The notes below the pieces were generated by a model that worked only from the letters and a program-made list of their open reading frames with translations, was not told where the DNA came from and did not search any database. Shown here in pieces: positions 9,315-18,131 of a stretch of 64,000 nt of DNA (position 1 is the stretch's first letter; every line of letters starts with the position of its first letter). This DNA is from Corynebacterium marinum DSM 44953. Lineage in GTDB: Bacteria; Actinomycetota; Actinomycetes; Mycobacteriales; Mycobacteriaceae. The DNA lies in the NCBI RefSeq assembly GCF_000835165.1, contig NZ_CP007790.1, positions 1,054,001 through 1,118,000 of the forward strand. Direction: 5' to 3'. The position numbers and the translations under genes are program-made.

Positions 9315-10450
9315 TGCCGGGCGCGCGCCACTACCTCGACCACGCCGCGACCACGCCCATGCGGCAGGCCGCCGTGGACGCGTGGGTCGAGCACTCCGGC
9401 GCGGGTAATCCCGGCGGGCAGTACGCCTCCGGCCGCGCCGCCCGGCGGGCGCTCGACGACGCGCGCGACCTGATCGCGGAGCTCCTCGGCGCCGACCCCG
9501 TAGAGGTCATCTTCACCGGCTCCGGCACGGAAGCCGACAATCTGGCGGTGACGGGACTTTTCGAAGCCTCCCCGTTGGAGCGGGTGGTGTCCACCCCGAT
9601 CGAACACCCTGCGGTGCTCGAGCCGGTCAAGGCTCTGGGCCTGTCCGGGGCGCAGGTGGAGCTCCTGCCCGTGGGTTCCGACGGCCGCGTCTTCGACCTG
9701 CGCGCCCTCGACACCCCCGCAGCCGTGGCCTGCTGCATGTGGGCGAACAACGAAACCGGCGCCCTCCAGCCCATTTCGGAGGTCATCGCACGGTCCTCGG
9801 CCGCGGGCACCCCCGTGCACGTCGACGCCGTCCAGGTCGTGGGGCACCTGCCCGTGGACTTCCGCATGCTCGGAGCGACCACCCTGGCGGCCAGCGCGCA
9901 CAAGTTCGGCGGCCCCCGCGGCGCCGGACTGCTGCTGGCGAGGCGCTCCCCGGCGCCGGCGGCGGTCCTCCACGGCGGCGGCCAGGAGCGCGGCATCCGG
10001 CCCGGCACCCCCGACGTGGCCTCTGCCGCGGCCACGGCTGCGGCGCTGCGGGAGGCCGTCGGGGAGATCTCCGCGGAGACAGCGCGTCTTTCCGCGCTGC
10101 GGGACCGGCTGCGCGGGGGCATCCTCTCCCAGGTCGATGAGGTGATGGTCCACACCGTCGAACCCGCCCTGCCCGGCCATCTGCACCTGTCCTTCCCCGG
10201 CGCGGAGGGCGACAGCCTCATCATGCTTCTCGACGCCGCCGGCGTCGAGGCCTCCACCGGTTCCGCCTGCGCCAGCGGCGTCAACCGCGCCAGCCACGTC
10301 CTGTTGGCCCAGGGCGTCAGCGAATGCGACACGCGCGGGGCGGTGCGCTTCACGCTGGGGCGTACGACGACGGAGGCGGACGTCGACAAGGTGCTGGCAG
10401 TCATCGGGGACGTGGCCGAGCGGGCCCGTACGGCGGGCATGGCGGGCTGA
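9314..10450 (+). CDS. Cysteine desulfurase (IscS/NifS type)
   Basis: A PLP enzyme of 378 residues that takes sulfur from cysteine as a persulfide. YLDHAATTPM opens the protein, K197 in SAHKFGG is the PLP lysine, and C319 in STGSACASG is the catalytic cysteine on its loop. No IscU- or SufU-type scaffold gene lies nearby. mnmA, a sulfur acceptor for tRNA 2-thiouridine, lies 4.5 kb downstream, so feeding sulfur to MnmA is a reasonable guess. The ATG at 9314 overlaps the etfA stop. Confidence 0.93.
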   Translation: MPGARHYLDHAATTPMRQAAVDAWVEHSGAGNPGGQYASGRAARRALDDARDLIAELLGADPVEVIFTGSGTEADNLAVTGLFEASPLERVVSTPIEHPAVLEPVKALGLSGAQVELLPVGSDGRVFDLRALDTPAAVACCMWANNETGALQPISEVIARSSAAGTPVHVDAVQVVGHLPVDFRMLGATTLAASAHKFGGPRGAGLLLARRSPAPAAVLHGGGQERGIRPGTPDVASAAATAAALREAVGEISAETARLSALRDRLRGGILSQVDEVMVHTVEPALPGHLHLSFPGAEGDSLIMLLDAAGVEASTGSACASGVNRASHVLLAQGVSECDTRGAVRFTLGRTTTEADVDKVLAVIGDVAERARTAGMAG

Positions 10451-10523
10451 GGAAGACGCGGGAGCCATGTTATTCATGTGAAAGATGTGACGGGTGTGGT
10501 TTAGTGCGATAGTTTTGGAACTC

Positions 10524-11543
10524 ATGAAGCTTCTCCGCCGCATGACCGCCGCCCTCTCCGCCGCCACTCTCGCAATGACCCTGTCAGCCGTCCCGGCCAC
10601 CGCGTTCTCCTCGGTTGCGCCTTCGGGGATCGACGTCTCCGGGCACCAGCGCGGCAACGGCGCCCCCATCCAGTGGCGGGAGGTCGCGGCCGACGGGCAG
10701 CGCTTCGCCTTCGTCAAGGCGACGGAGGGGGAGGGCTGGGTCAACCCGCACTACCTCGAGGACGTGCACGCCGCCCACCAGGCCGGCCTGCTGGTGGGTA
10801 CCTACCACTACGCCCGCCCCGCCGGCGACGCCCGCGCGCAGGCCGCCCACTACGCGGCCACCCTCGCGGCGGCCCCGGGCCACTCCCTGCCCCCGGTGCT
10901 GGACATCGAGGTCGACGAGGGCCTCGACCCTGTTCAGCTGCAGGGCTGGGTGGCCGACTTCCTCGCGGAGACCGAGCACCTCACCGGCCGCACGCCGATG
11001 GTCTACACCTACCGCTACTTCTGGCGCGAGCACCTGGCCGACACCGACGCGTTCACCCGCCACCCGCTGTGGCTGGCGGCCTACCAGAACGACATGCCCG
11101 AGACCGTCGGCGGCTGGGACCAGCTCACCTTCTGGCAGCGTTCCGACGCCGGCCGGGTCCCCGGCATCAACGGCCCCGTGGACCTCAACCTCTTCAACGG
11201 CACCGACGGGCAGCTCACCGACTTCGTCGCCGGCAACCACGTCGACCTGGGCGGGGTGCTGGAATCCGGCGCCGGCCCCGCCGTCCTGGACGGCCTCGGC
11301 GAGGGGAACACCGCCCTGGCGGCCCTCATCCTCGCCGTCGAGTCCGGGCTCCTGCCCGCTGACACGCTGACCGGCGCGGCCCGGCAGGCGGGCATCGACC
11401 CGGCGGTGGCCGGGGAGATCGCCGACCGTGTCCGGGGCCTCCTGGAGTCCGGGGAACTGCCCGTCGACGACCTGCTGGTCATGGCGGAGAACCCCGACTA
11501 CTCCATCGGCGACCTGCTCATCCTGCTGGCCAACGCGGGCTGA
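10524..11543 (+). CDS. Secreted GH25 lysozyme-like glycosidase
   Basis: A 339-residue exported protein. A signal peptide (about residues 1-30: basic start, hydrophobic core, ATAFS cleavage region) precedes a GH25 N-acetylmuramidase domain (about 33-225). The domain has GIDVSGHQ, FVKATEG, GTYHYARP and PVLDIEVDEG, which carry the acidic active-site residues. The last 110 residues form an alpha-helical, leucine/alanine-rich tail with no recognised domain. It could cut peptidoglycan during growth or act on other bacteria. I choose the ATG at 10524 because it starts a proper signal peptide; the frame is open 30 bases further up. Confidence 0.9.
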   Translation: MKLLRRMTAALSAATLAMTLSAVPATAFSSVAPSGIDVSGHQRGNGAPIQWREVAADGQRFAFVKATEGEGWVNPHYLEDVHAAHQAGLLVGTYHYARPAGDARAQAAHYAATLAAAPGHSLPPVLDIEVDEGLDPVQLQGWVADFLAETEHLTGRTPMVYTYRYFWREHLADTDAFTRHPLWLAAYQNDMPETVGGWDQLTFWQRSDAGRVPGINGPVDLNLFNGTDGQLTDFVAGNHVDLGGVLESGAGPAVLDGLGEGNTALAALILAVESGLLPADTLTGAARQAGIDPAVAGEIADRVRGLLESGELPVDDLLVMAENPDYSIGDLLILLANAG

Positions 11544-11569
11544 TCCTCCCCCTCGGCCCGGGTGCCAGG

Positions 11570-11596
11570 TCGCCCAGCGTCGGCGACGCTGGGCGA
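11570..11596 (+). terminator. Hairpin after the GH25 gene
   Basis: A perfect 12-bp stem (TCGCCCAGCGTC at 11570-11581 with its complement at 11585-11596) has a 3-base loop, 27 bases after the stop codon. There is no T tract after it, so it may be a weak or Rho-assisted terminator. Confidence 0.65.
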
Positions 11597-12369
11597 GGAT
11601 CCGGCGGAGATCACAGCTCTGCCGGGGATCGCGGGGGCATCATGACCTGGCCGCGTTCGCCATTTCGGTGGCTCGGGCTGGTTTTCATTTCTGCGGAGAA
11701 TCCCGACGTTGCCGTGGTGGACACTCTGGTTCGGCATGGAGGGGCAAGTTGGGAAGTTCGTCAACCGGATAACTGCGCCTGTTTACCGAATATGAAGAGG
11801 GTGACCATCCTCTCGCCCCCGATGGAGGGTGTGGTGGCCGTAGATTGGTGGCTTTTCGATAACAAATTATGCAATTGTCCTTATTGTTTGACGTAGCAGA
11901 GGTTATTCTTTCTTCCGTGTTTAACAATGAACAAAGCCCGCCTCCCGCAGTGCGCGACATGCAGTCGGACAGGGCTGTGTATATCGATCAGGTGGAAGAT
12001 ATTGCGGTGGCCCGCCAGTTGCTCGATCAGGTCCTCGCCGTGGCAGCTCTGATCGATCTGCCGGAGATTCCTGTCTGGGCCGGGGCCGATACGCTTCCCC
12101 TGCTGGCCGTCGCGGCCGCCGGAATCAGGGATCTTCCCGATGGTTTTCAGCTGCGCCAGGTTGCTGGCCGGCCAGCCGTATCCGTCGGCGGGGGCCTCAC
12201 CTGGCTTTCCCGTGACCTTCTGCCACACCCTGCCCCCATTGCCTAGGACCTGTCGAGGGGGTCGCAGAAAGTTCCAGGGCGGGGCTGGCACCCCGAAAAG
12301 CTCGGGTTGGTCGTTGCGGTCATAGTGGCTCTGCCCTTGGCCGGATGCGTTCTGTTCGGTCGGGCTGCT
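11597..12369. other. Gene-poor, locally AT-richer interval
   Basis: No intact gene that I can support. Around 11840-11940 the sequence is clearly AT-richer than its neighbours (for example ATAACAAATTATGC). An open frame on the minus strand from about 12260 down to 11881 has GC-rich third codon positions but matches no family I recognise and has no start with a ribosome site. The plus-strand frame 11869-12246 is also unrecognised. Together with the transposase remnant to the right, this looks like decayed, possibly acquired DNA. Confidence 0.5.
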
Positions 12370-12659
12370 GCGTCGGTACGGGATCAGGTCCGGGACGTGG
12401 GGGAGTTGTGGGAAAAGAGATTCCCACACGTCGCCGATTACCTGCAAGAACCCCTGGATCAGCTGCTGGCGTTCACCCATTCCCCGAAGAGCGTGGGGAT
12501 CGCAAGGTGTGGTCGAACAACCCCACCGAAAGGCTGAACAGAAAGATCCGCCGGCGCCCCGCCGTCGTCGGAATCTTCCCCCATCGCGATGCCCTCGTCC
12601 GCCTGGTCGGCGCGGTCCGGGCGAAGCCATACGACGCCTGGAACGGACGAAAACAATGA
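12370..12659 (+). pseudogene. Frameshifted C-terminal remnant of an IS256-family (Mutator) transposase
   Basis: The segment [26 protein letters not shown] is followed, after a one-base deletion near 12486-12495, by [18 protein letters not shown] then [18 protein letters not shown]. This is the conserved C-terminal end of IS256-type transposases (family WSNNPxERLNxEIRRRTDVVGIFP). The catalytic DDE core is missing. Only about 95 residues survive, in two frames, and end at a TGA at 12657-12659. No terminal inverted repeats could be assigned. It marks an old insertion and loss event between the lysozyme and spermidine-synthase-like genes. Confidence 0.85.
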
Positions 12660-12739
12660 TGGCCCCCGCGTGGTGATCGGTGCCGACACCGCTCACCAGG
12701 AGGGCGCATGAACCAGCACCACCACCGGGCCCGTGCCGG

Positions 12740-13666
12740 TCATCGTGGGTCCGGACCTTCTCCGGGGGGATCGGCGGGCTGGGCGGCATCATTGCCCTGG
12801 TTCTCCTCGGTGCGCGGAGCAGTCCCGCGGAACAGGGTCCTGGTCCAGGTCTCGTCCTTGTAGTGGGCCGGCACGGCGCCGCCGAGCAGCACCCGGGCCA
12901 GGGAAGCCGCCTCCGAGGACCCTTCCGCCGGGAGCTCGCGGTCGCTGCCGATGAGGATGATGTTGCCGTAGCGGCGGCCCTTGAGCATCGGCGGGTCGGC
13001 GATCACCGCGACGTGGTCGAATACCTCCGCCATACCGGCCAGCTCCGCCCGGGTGGCGATGAGGCTGGAGTAGTCGCCGCAGTTGGCCACGTACAGACCA
13101 CCCGGGACCAGGGCGTCGTGGACGGCGCGGAAGAAGGACGGTGTCGTCAAGCTGGCGGGGGTCTTCGCTCCGGCGAAGACGTCCCGGATGATGACCTCGC
13201 GGCTGGCGGGGTAGAACCCGCGGGTGACCTCGCCGGCTTCGCCGACCCGGATCTTCACCGTGGGGGCGCGGGGGATGTCGAACCATTCGCGCACGTAGGC
13301 GGCAAGTTTAGCGTCGAGTTCGACGACGGTGTGGCGGGACTTCGGCCAGCGATGGGCGAAGTAACGGGCCATGGAGCACGCCGCCCCGCCCAGGTGAGTG
13401 ACCCGCAGCGACGCCGGGTCGAGGTGCGAGGCGACCTGCTGCTCCACGATCGCGGCGATCCAGCGCATGTACTCGAACTCCAGGACGTCCGGGCGGCCGA
13501 TCTGCACGTGGGAGGAGGGCACGCCGTTGATCATCAGGGTCCAGGCGTCCGGGTAGAAGTCGTCGGGGAGGAGCTCGGCGGTGCCGGTGGAGATCTCGTA
13601 GGTGCCGGCGGCGGCACCTGACGGGGATGCGGCGGCGGGGGAGGTGCGTCGATTCTTGCGGCTCAT
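12740..13666 (-). CDS. Spermidine-synthase-like protein
   Basis: A 308-residue Rossmann protein of the spermidine synthase/methyltransferase fold. THLGGAACSMARYFA (about 90-104) is the nucleotide-binding loop, VVELDAKLAAYV the acidic second strand, and VIIRDVFAGAKTP the loop that carries the DxF motif. The polyamine-specific gate residues are not obvious, so the true substrate is unknown; many actinobacterial copies are annotated only as spermidine synthase-like. The ATG at 13666 lies 6 bases after the AAA ATPase stop on the same strand, so the two are an operon. The C-terminal 25 residues are proline- and glutamate-rich and look disordered. Confidence 0.8.
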   Translation of the reverse strand: MSRKNRRTSPAAASPSGAAAGTYEISTGTAELLPDDFYPDAWTLMINGVPSSHVQIGRPDVLEFEYMRWIAAIVEQQVASHLDPASLRVTHLGGAACSMARYFAHRWPKSRHTVVELDAKLAAYVREWFDIPRAPTVKIRVGEAGEVTRGFYPASREVIIRDVFAGAKTPASLTTPSFFRAVHDALVPGGLYVANCGDYSSLIATRAELAGMAEVFDHVAVIADPPMLKGRRYGNIILIGSDRELPAEGSSEAASLARVLLGGAVPAHYKDETWTRTLFRGTAPRTEENQGNDAAQPADPPGEGPDPR

Positions 13667-13672
13667 TGTCTT

Positions 13673-14827
13673 CTAGGGTCTCAGGTGCGGGTGGGCGAGC
13701 AGGTGGTGCGCGGCGTAGGGCAGGGCGAACTGCAGGTGGCCGTAACTCGGGACGACAACCAGGGAGCGACGCAGCAGCGCCTCCCGCGCCATGGAGATCG
13801 CGTTGGGCGCCAACCCGAGGCGGGCGGCGATATCGCCGGTACGGACGGGCCCGTTGTCCGGAGACAGTTCGGCCAGGGCGTAGAGCAGGCGCATCTGCTG
13901 GCCGGTGACCCCCTGAAACGAGGGGGCGTGGATCTGGAGGCCCATGCGCTCGATGGCCGGCCCACTCACCTTACGGACGTGCCCGGCGGTGAGGGCGTCC
14001 GCACCCTGCAGATTGGCCTGCGCCCACGTCATCGAGCCCACCACCTGCATGAGGTAGGGGTAGCCGTGGCTCAACCGGACCGCCTCCGCGACGGCCTCCG
14101 CCGACATCGTCCGGCCGCCGGATTCGGCGGTGTCGGCGAACAGGCGGGAGGCCTCCGCCGGGGCGACCCCGGCCAGGTCCACCCGGTGCGCGCGGCGCAG
14201 GAACGTCGTGCCCTGCTGCTGGAGCAGGTCCGCCACGCCGGCGGGCAGACCGGCGGCCACGAACGCGATGTCGTGGTTGTCGCGCATGAGGTCCTGGACG
14301 GCGGTGGCGAGGTCGTGCAGGTGGCCGGGGTCGGCGCTCTGGAGCTCGTCGAGGGTGATGAGCACGCCAGCGCCCCGCGGCGCGAGGATGCGAGCCACCT
14401 CCCGCAACCGGGTGATCAACGTCGGCTCCGGCGCGCGGTGGGCCGGGTCGGCGGCCGCGGTCACGGAACCCACCCCGGCGATCGAGCCGCCGGTGAGCAT
14501 GCGCCGGGAGGTGGGGGAACCGAGGGTGTCGAGAAGCTCGGGGATCGAGGTGCGCACGAGGGTGGCGGTCATCTCGGGCCCGGGGTAGGCGCGCAGGTGC
14601 ACCCAACCCTGCCGCAGCGCCGTGTCCTCGAGCTCGTTGAGCACGACGGTTTTGCCCACGCCGCGGGCGCCGGAGATGATGAGCGCCCGGTAGGGGCTGC
14701 CCGGCCCCTCCGCGAGGCCGAGCTCGAAGGCCGTGAGCAGGCTGGAGCGCCCGGCCAGGACCGTCGGGGATACGCCGAAGGTGGGGCGGAAGGGGTTGCG
14801 CGGGGGAGGTCCGGGAGCCGGGGCCAT
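13673..14827 (-). CDS. AAA/ORC-like P-loop ATPase with C-terminal winged helix
   Basis: 384 residues. Walker A is GARGVGKT (about 53-60) and a Walker B-like LITLDELQS lies near residue 160. A sensor-like region follows, and the last 80 residues look like a winged helix (RTGDIAARLGLAPNAISMAREALLRRSLV). The order AAA plus winged helix resembles ORC1/Cdc6-type or STAND-type ATPases, which may bind DNA. The ATG at 14827 sits directly against an array of TAGA repeats, and the last repeat supplies its AAAGGA ribosome site. It is followed after 6 bases by the spermidine-synthase-like gene. Function is unknown; self-regulation through the array is my inference. Confidence 0.82.
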   Translation of the reverse strand: MAPAPGPPPRNPFRPTFGVSPTVLAGRSSLLTAFELGLAEGPGSPYRALIISGARGVGKTVVLNELEDTALRQGWVHLRAYPGPEMTATLVRTSIPELLDTLGSPTSRRMLTGGSIAGVGSVTAAADPAHRAPEPTLITRLREVARILAPRGAGVLITLDELQSADPGHLHDLATAVQDLMRDNHDIAFVAAGLPAGVADLLQQQGTTFLRRAHRVDLAGVAPAEASRLFADTAESGGRTMSAEAVAEAVRLSHGYPYLMQVVGSMTWAQANLQGADALTAGHVRKVSGPAIERMGLQIHAPSFQGVTGQQMRLLYALAELSPDNGPVRTGDIAARLGLAPNAISMAREALLRRSLVVVPSYGHLQFALPYAAHHLLAHPHLRP

Positions 14828-14901
14828 CTTTAGATCCTTTAGAACATCGGGGACGCTTTAGAAGTTTTAGAAGTTCTCCTGGAGTATAGAACCTGTAGAT
14901 C
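14828..14901. promoter_or_regulatory. Array of six TAGA-core 9-mers in three pairs with 28-bp period
   Basis: Six 9-bp units with a TAGA core start at 14828, 14837, 14856, 14865, 14884 and 14893. Each pair is two abutting 9-mers, and successive pairs start exactly 28 bp apart with 10-bp spacers between them. The consensus is about CTTTAGAAS; the outermost pair (14884, 14893) is the most divergent. The array fills the space between the AAA ATPase start and the mnmA leader, covering any minus-strand promoter (a TATACT hexamer lies at 14888-14883). Confidence 0.8.
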
Positions 14902-14981
14902 CGCGCGGAGTTTCGGATCGACGGCCGGGGGGATTACTCTGCAGGGTTGACTGTTGGAAGAAGAGAAGAAGGAGGAGGCAC

Positions 14982-16067
14982 ATGCGCGTACTGGCGGCAA
15001 TGAGCGGCGGCGTCGACTCGGCGGTGGCTGCGGCACGGATGGTGGAGGCGGGCCACGACGTTGTCGGCGTCCACCTGGCGCTCTCGCGCGACCCGCAGGC
15101 CGTACGGGAATCCTCCCGCGGCTGCTGCTCCCTGGAGGACTCCGCCGACGCGCGCCGGGTCTGCGACAAGCTGGGCATCCCGTTCTACGTGTGGGACTTC
15201 TCCGACCGCTTCCAGGCCGATGTCATCGACGACTTCGTCGACTCCTACGCCCGGGGCGAAACCCCTAACCCCTGCCTGCGCTGCAACGAGAAGATCAAGT
15301 TCGCCGCGCTCCTCGACCGCGCCGTCGCCCTCGGTTTCGACGCCGTGGCCACCGGGCACTACGCCGTCATCGACGCCGCCGGCAACCTCCGGCGTTCCTC
15401 CGACGCGGACAAGGACCAGTCCTACGTACTCGGCGTGCTCACCCGCGACGAGCTCGACCGCTGCCTCTTCCCCGTCGGCGACACCGAGAAACCGCAGATC
15501 CGCGAGGAGGCCGCCGCCCACGGCTTCTCCGTCGCACGCAAGCCGGACTCCTACGACATCTGCTTCATCCCCGACGGCAACACCCAGGCCTTCCTCGGCG
15601 CACGCATCGGCCTGCGCCCCGGCATGGTCGTGGACCGCGAGGGCCACGAGCTCCGCGAGCACGACGGCGCCTGGAACTTCACCATCGGCCAGCGCAAGGG
15701 CCTGGACCTGCGCGACCCCGCCGCCGACGGCCGCCCGCGCTACGTCACCGACATCGACGCCGCCACCGGCACCGTCACCGTCGGCCCGCGCTCCGCGCTC
15801 TCGGTGGGGGTCATCCACGCCGACCGGCTCAAGGTGCTCCACCCGGCGATGGCCGGCGACTTCGACGCCCTGGTGCAGGTCCGCGCCCACGGCGGAGTGG
15901 TTGCCTGCCGGGCGTCCGTGGGGGAGGACACCATGACGCTGGAGCTGGCCGAGCCGCTGCAGGGCGTGGCCCGCGGCCAGGCCGCCGTCCTCTACCTCCC
16001 GGACCCGGACGGTGAGGGGGACGTGGTCCTCGGCTCCGGCACCATCCACGGGACGGAGTCGCTGTGA
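14982..16067 (+). CDS. mnmA: tRNA 2-thiouridylase MnmA
   Basis: MnmA makes 2-thiouridine at position 34 of Lys, Glu and Gln tRNAs. The PP-loop SGGVDSAV is at residues 8-15. The catalytic cysteine pair is C101 (in CNEKIKF) and C194 (in YDICFIPDG), and GHYAVID (about 126) is conserved. At 361 residues it has the normal length. The ATG at 14982 follows a strong purine-rich ribosome site (AAGGAGGAGG). It overlaps the next gene by four bases (GTGA). Sulfur could come from the desulfurase at 9314-10450. Confidence 0.96.
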   Translation: MRVLAAMSGGVDSAVAAARMVEAGHDVVGVHLALSRDPQAVRESSRGCCSLEDSADARRVCDKLGIPFYVWDFSDRFQADVIDDFVDSYARGETPNPCLRCNEKIKFAALLDRAVALGFDAVATGHYAVIDAAGNLRRSSDADKDQSYVLGVLTRDELDRCLFPVGDTEKPQIREEAAAHGFSVARKPDSYDICFIPDGNTQAFLGARIGLRPGMVVDREGHELREHDGAWNFTIGQRKGLDLRDPAADGRPRYVTDIDAATGTVTVGPRSALSVGVIHADRLKVLHPAMAGDFDALVQVRAHGGVVACRASVGEDTMTLELAEPLQGVARGQAAVLYLPDPDGEGDVVLGSGTIHGTESL

Positions 16068-17056
16068 CCGCCTACGGGCTCGGCCCGCTGCCTGGCACCT
16101 CGATCCCGGAGGCCGCGGACGTCATCCTCTCCGAAACCGGCGACCTGCCGCACCTGCCCGAGCTGCCCGCCCGGGGCCTGGGCTCCGACCCCGTGGGCCG
16201 CACCGCCGGCCTGCTCGAGGCCGTCGCCGTCGACCGCGGACCCCGCTCCTGGATCATGACCGACCGCCCCCAGCTGCTCACCCGCCGCACCTGGGATCTT
16301 CTCGACCGGGACCTCGACGAGCTCGAGGAGGCCTGGGGCACCAGCCTCCCGAACCTCAAGGTCCAGATCACCGGCCCCTGGACGCTCGCCGCCGGAATCG
16401 AGATGGGCAACGGCCACCGGGTGCTCACCGACCGCGGCGCACTGCGCGACCTCACCGACGCCCTCATCGAGGGCGTCAACCAGCATGTCCGCAACGTCGC
16501 CGCACGGTTCCACGCGGACGTCACCGTGCAGATCGACGAACCCGACCTGCCCGCCATCGCCGCCGGTCTGCAGGGCGCCACGCACTTCAACCCTGTCCGC
16601 CCCGTCAACCCGAAGGACCTGTCCGAACGCCTGGCGCACGTCGTCGAAGGGCTCGACGCCGGACACGTCATGCTCAACCAGACCGGCTACCCGCCCCTCT
16701 GGGACGTGGCGCGGGACTGCGGAGCCGGTACCGTCCTGATCACCCTCGACCAGGTGGCCGGCACAGAGCAGCTCGACGGCCTCGGCCACGTGGTGAGTTC
16801 CGGCACCCGCCTCGGACTGGGTGTCACCGGCCCGGAGGACCACGTGGACGAACTCCTGGCGAAGCCCCGCGAGCGGGCGGTGGCAGTCGCCCGCTTCTGG
16901 GAGCAGCTGGGCCTGGATCCCCAGTGGCTCGGCGAACGGGTCGACGTCCACCCCCGCGCCGGGATCACCGACGGCACCGTCGCGCAGGCGGCGGGTGCCT
17001 ACCGGATGGCCGTGGCGGTGGAGCAGATGCTGCGCAAGGACGCCGGGGACCTCTGA
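16064..17056 (+). CDS. MetE-like (cobalamin-independent methionine synthase C-terminal family) protein
   Basis: 330 residues that match only the C-terminal barrel of Met[15 protein letters not shown] (about 105) and [11 protein letters not shown] (about 155) are recognisable. I do not see the HxC zinc motif of true MetE; the equivalent place reads MLNQTGYPP. Methionine synthase activity is therefore doubtful, and a different methyl-transfer or a regulatory role is possible. It starts with GTG inside the mnmA stop, so the two genes are coupled, an arrangement I recall from other corynebacteria. Confidence 0.82.
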   Translation: MTAYGLGPLPGTSIPEAADVILSETGDLPHLPELPARGLGSDPVGRTAGLLEAVAVDRGPRSWIMTDRPQLLTRRTWDLLDRDLDELEEAWGTSLPNLKVQITGPWTLAAGIEMGNGHRVLTDRGALRDLTDALIEGVNQHVRNVAARFHADVTVQIDEPDLPAIAAGLQGATHFNPVRPVNPKDLSERLAHVVEGLDAGHVMLNQTGYPPLWDVARDCGAGTVLITLDQVAGTEQLDGLGHVVSSGTRLGLGVTGPEDHVDELLAKPRERAVAVARFWEQLGLDPQWLGERVDVHPRAGITDGTVAQAAGAYRMAVAVEQMLRKDAGDL

Positions 17057-17147
17057 TCCGGCAGAGGGCTCCGCTGCCCCCGGCCCGGTGCAACTAAATG
17101 GGCGTCCGATTGATCGGTCCGGGAAAAAACCCTTAAGGTCGGAAACT

Positions 17148-18125
17148 ATGCCCAGACACCCGCTCCCGCCCCTCGGCCCCGCCTGGGCGGGCAGCGTCAT
17201 GGGCACCTCTCTGGCGGCCACCATGACGGACATCCACGGGGCCACCCTGCTCAGCCCCGTGTTCCTCGGCATCGCCACCCTCATCTTCCTGTCCGTGACC
17301 GTCGGCTGGCTGCGGCACACCAACCCCAGTTTCACCCAGCCCTACATGGGCCCCTGGGGCATGTATTTCATGGGGATCCTGGCGTTGGGCGGCGCCTGGA
17401 CCAGGATCACCGGCAACTGGGACTGGCAGATGGGCACGTGGCTCGTGGCCACCCCGCTCGCGCTGTTCGTCTGCCTCTGGCAGCTGAAGAAGTTCCATGG
17501 CGCCCCGACCTTCTTCTGGGGCCTGTCGCTGGTTCCGCCGATGGTCTCCGCCAATTCGGGCGCGCAGCTGGTCGCGTCCGGCGTGCTCGACGGCCGGTGG
17601 GCCGCCGCCGTCTGGGTGGTGGCCGTCGCGGGTTTCCTGCTCAGTATGGTCACCGCCCTGCCGGTCTTCGCGCGCGTGTACCTGGAGCTCATCCGCGGCA
17701 GGCTGTACCTCCCGCCGGGGTTGACCGGCACGGCGTGGATCCCGCTGGGTATCGTCGGACAGTCGACGGCCGTGGCAATCCTGCTCAGCCACCACCCCCT
17801 GGGCGCCGGCGTGAGCACCGCCTGGGGGGCCGGCGGCATTGCGGTGGGCTATCTCATGTTCGCTCTCGGGGTGCCCGCGGCGTTGTACGCCGCCTGGCGG
17901 TTCTGGCGGGACATCCTCGCCTGGCCCGGCTACTACCCGGGCTGGTGGGGGTCAGTGTTCCCCGCGGGCACCTGCACGCTCGGCAGTTACCAGCTGGCGC
18001 AGTTCACCGGGCACGGGTGGTGGAACTGGGTGAGCCTGGTGTGGCTGACCATCCTGCTCTTCCACTGGTCGGTCTGCGCGCTGCGGGCCCTGGCCCACGT
18101 CTGGGAGGTCAACCGGGCCGGTTAG
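17148..18125 (+). CDS. TDT-family transporter (TehA/SLAC1-like)
   Basis: A 325-residue integral membrane protein with about ten hydrophobic segments. It opens with the family motif GPAWAGSVMGTS. TDT/SLAC1 proteins carry dicarboxylates, sulfite or other anions; the substrate cannot be read here. The ATG at 17148 has AAGGTCGG about 8 bases upstream and a TAAGGT hexamer at 17134-17139. It lies 91 bases after the MetE-like gene and converges with the exonuclease gene. Confidence 0.82.
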   Translation: MPRHPLPPLGPAWAGSVMGTSLAATMTDIHGATLLSPVFLGIATLIFLSVTVGWLRHTNPSFTQPYMGPWGMYFMGILALGGAWTRITGNWDWQMGTWLVATPLALFVCLWQLKKFHGAPTFFWGLSLVPPMVSANSGAQLVASGVLDGRWAAAVWVVAVAGFLLSMVTALPVFARVYLELIRGRLYLPPGLTGTAWIPLGIVGQSTAVAILLSHHPLGAGVSTAWGAGGIAVGYLMFALGVPAALYAAWRFWRDILAWPGYYPGWWGSVFPAGTCTLGSYQLAQFTGHGWWNWVSLVWLTILLFHWSVCALRALAHVWEVNRAG

Positions 18126-18131
18126 TCGACG

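Noticed and set aside
11881..12792. Minus-strand open frame of 303 residues
   Set aside because: It runs across the transposase remnant, has no start with a ribosome site and resembles no family; only its left part has coding-like third positions.
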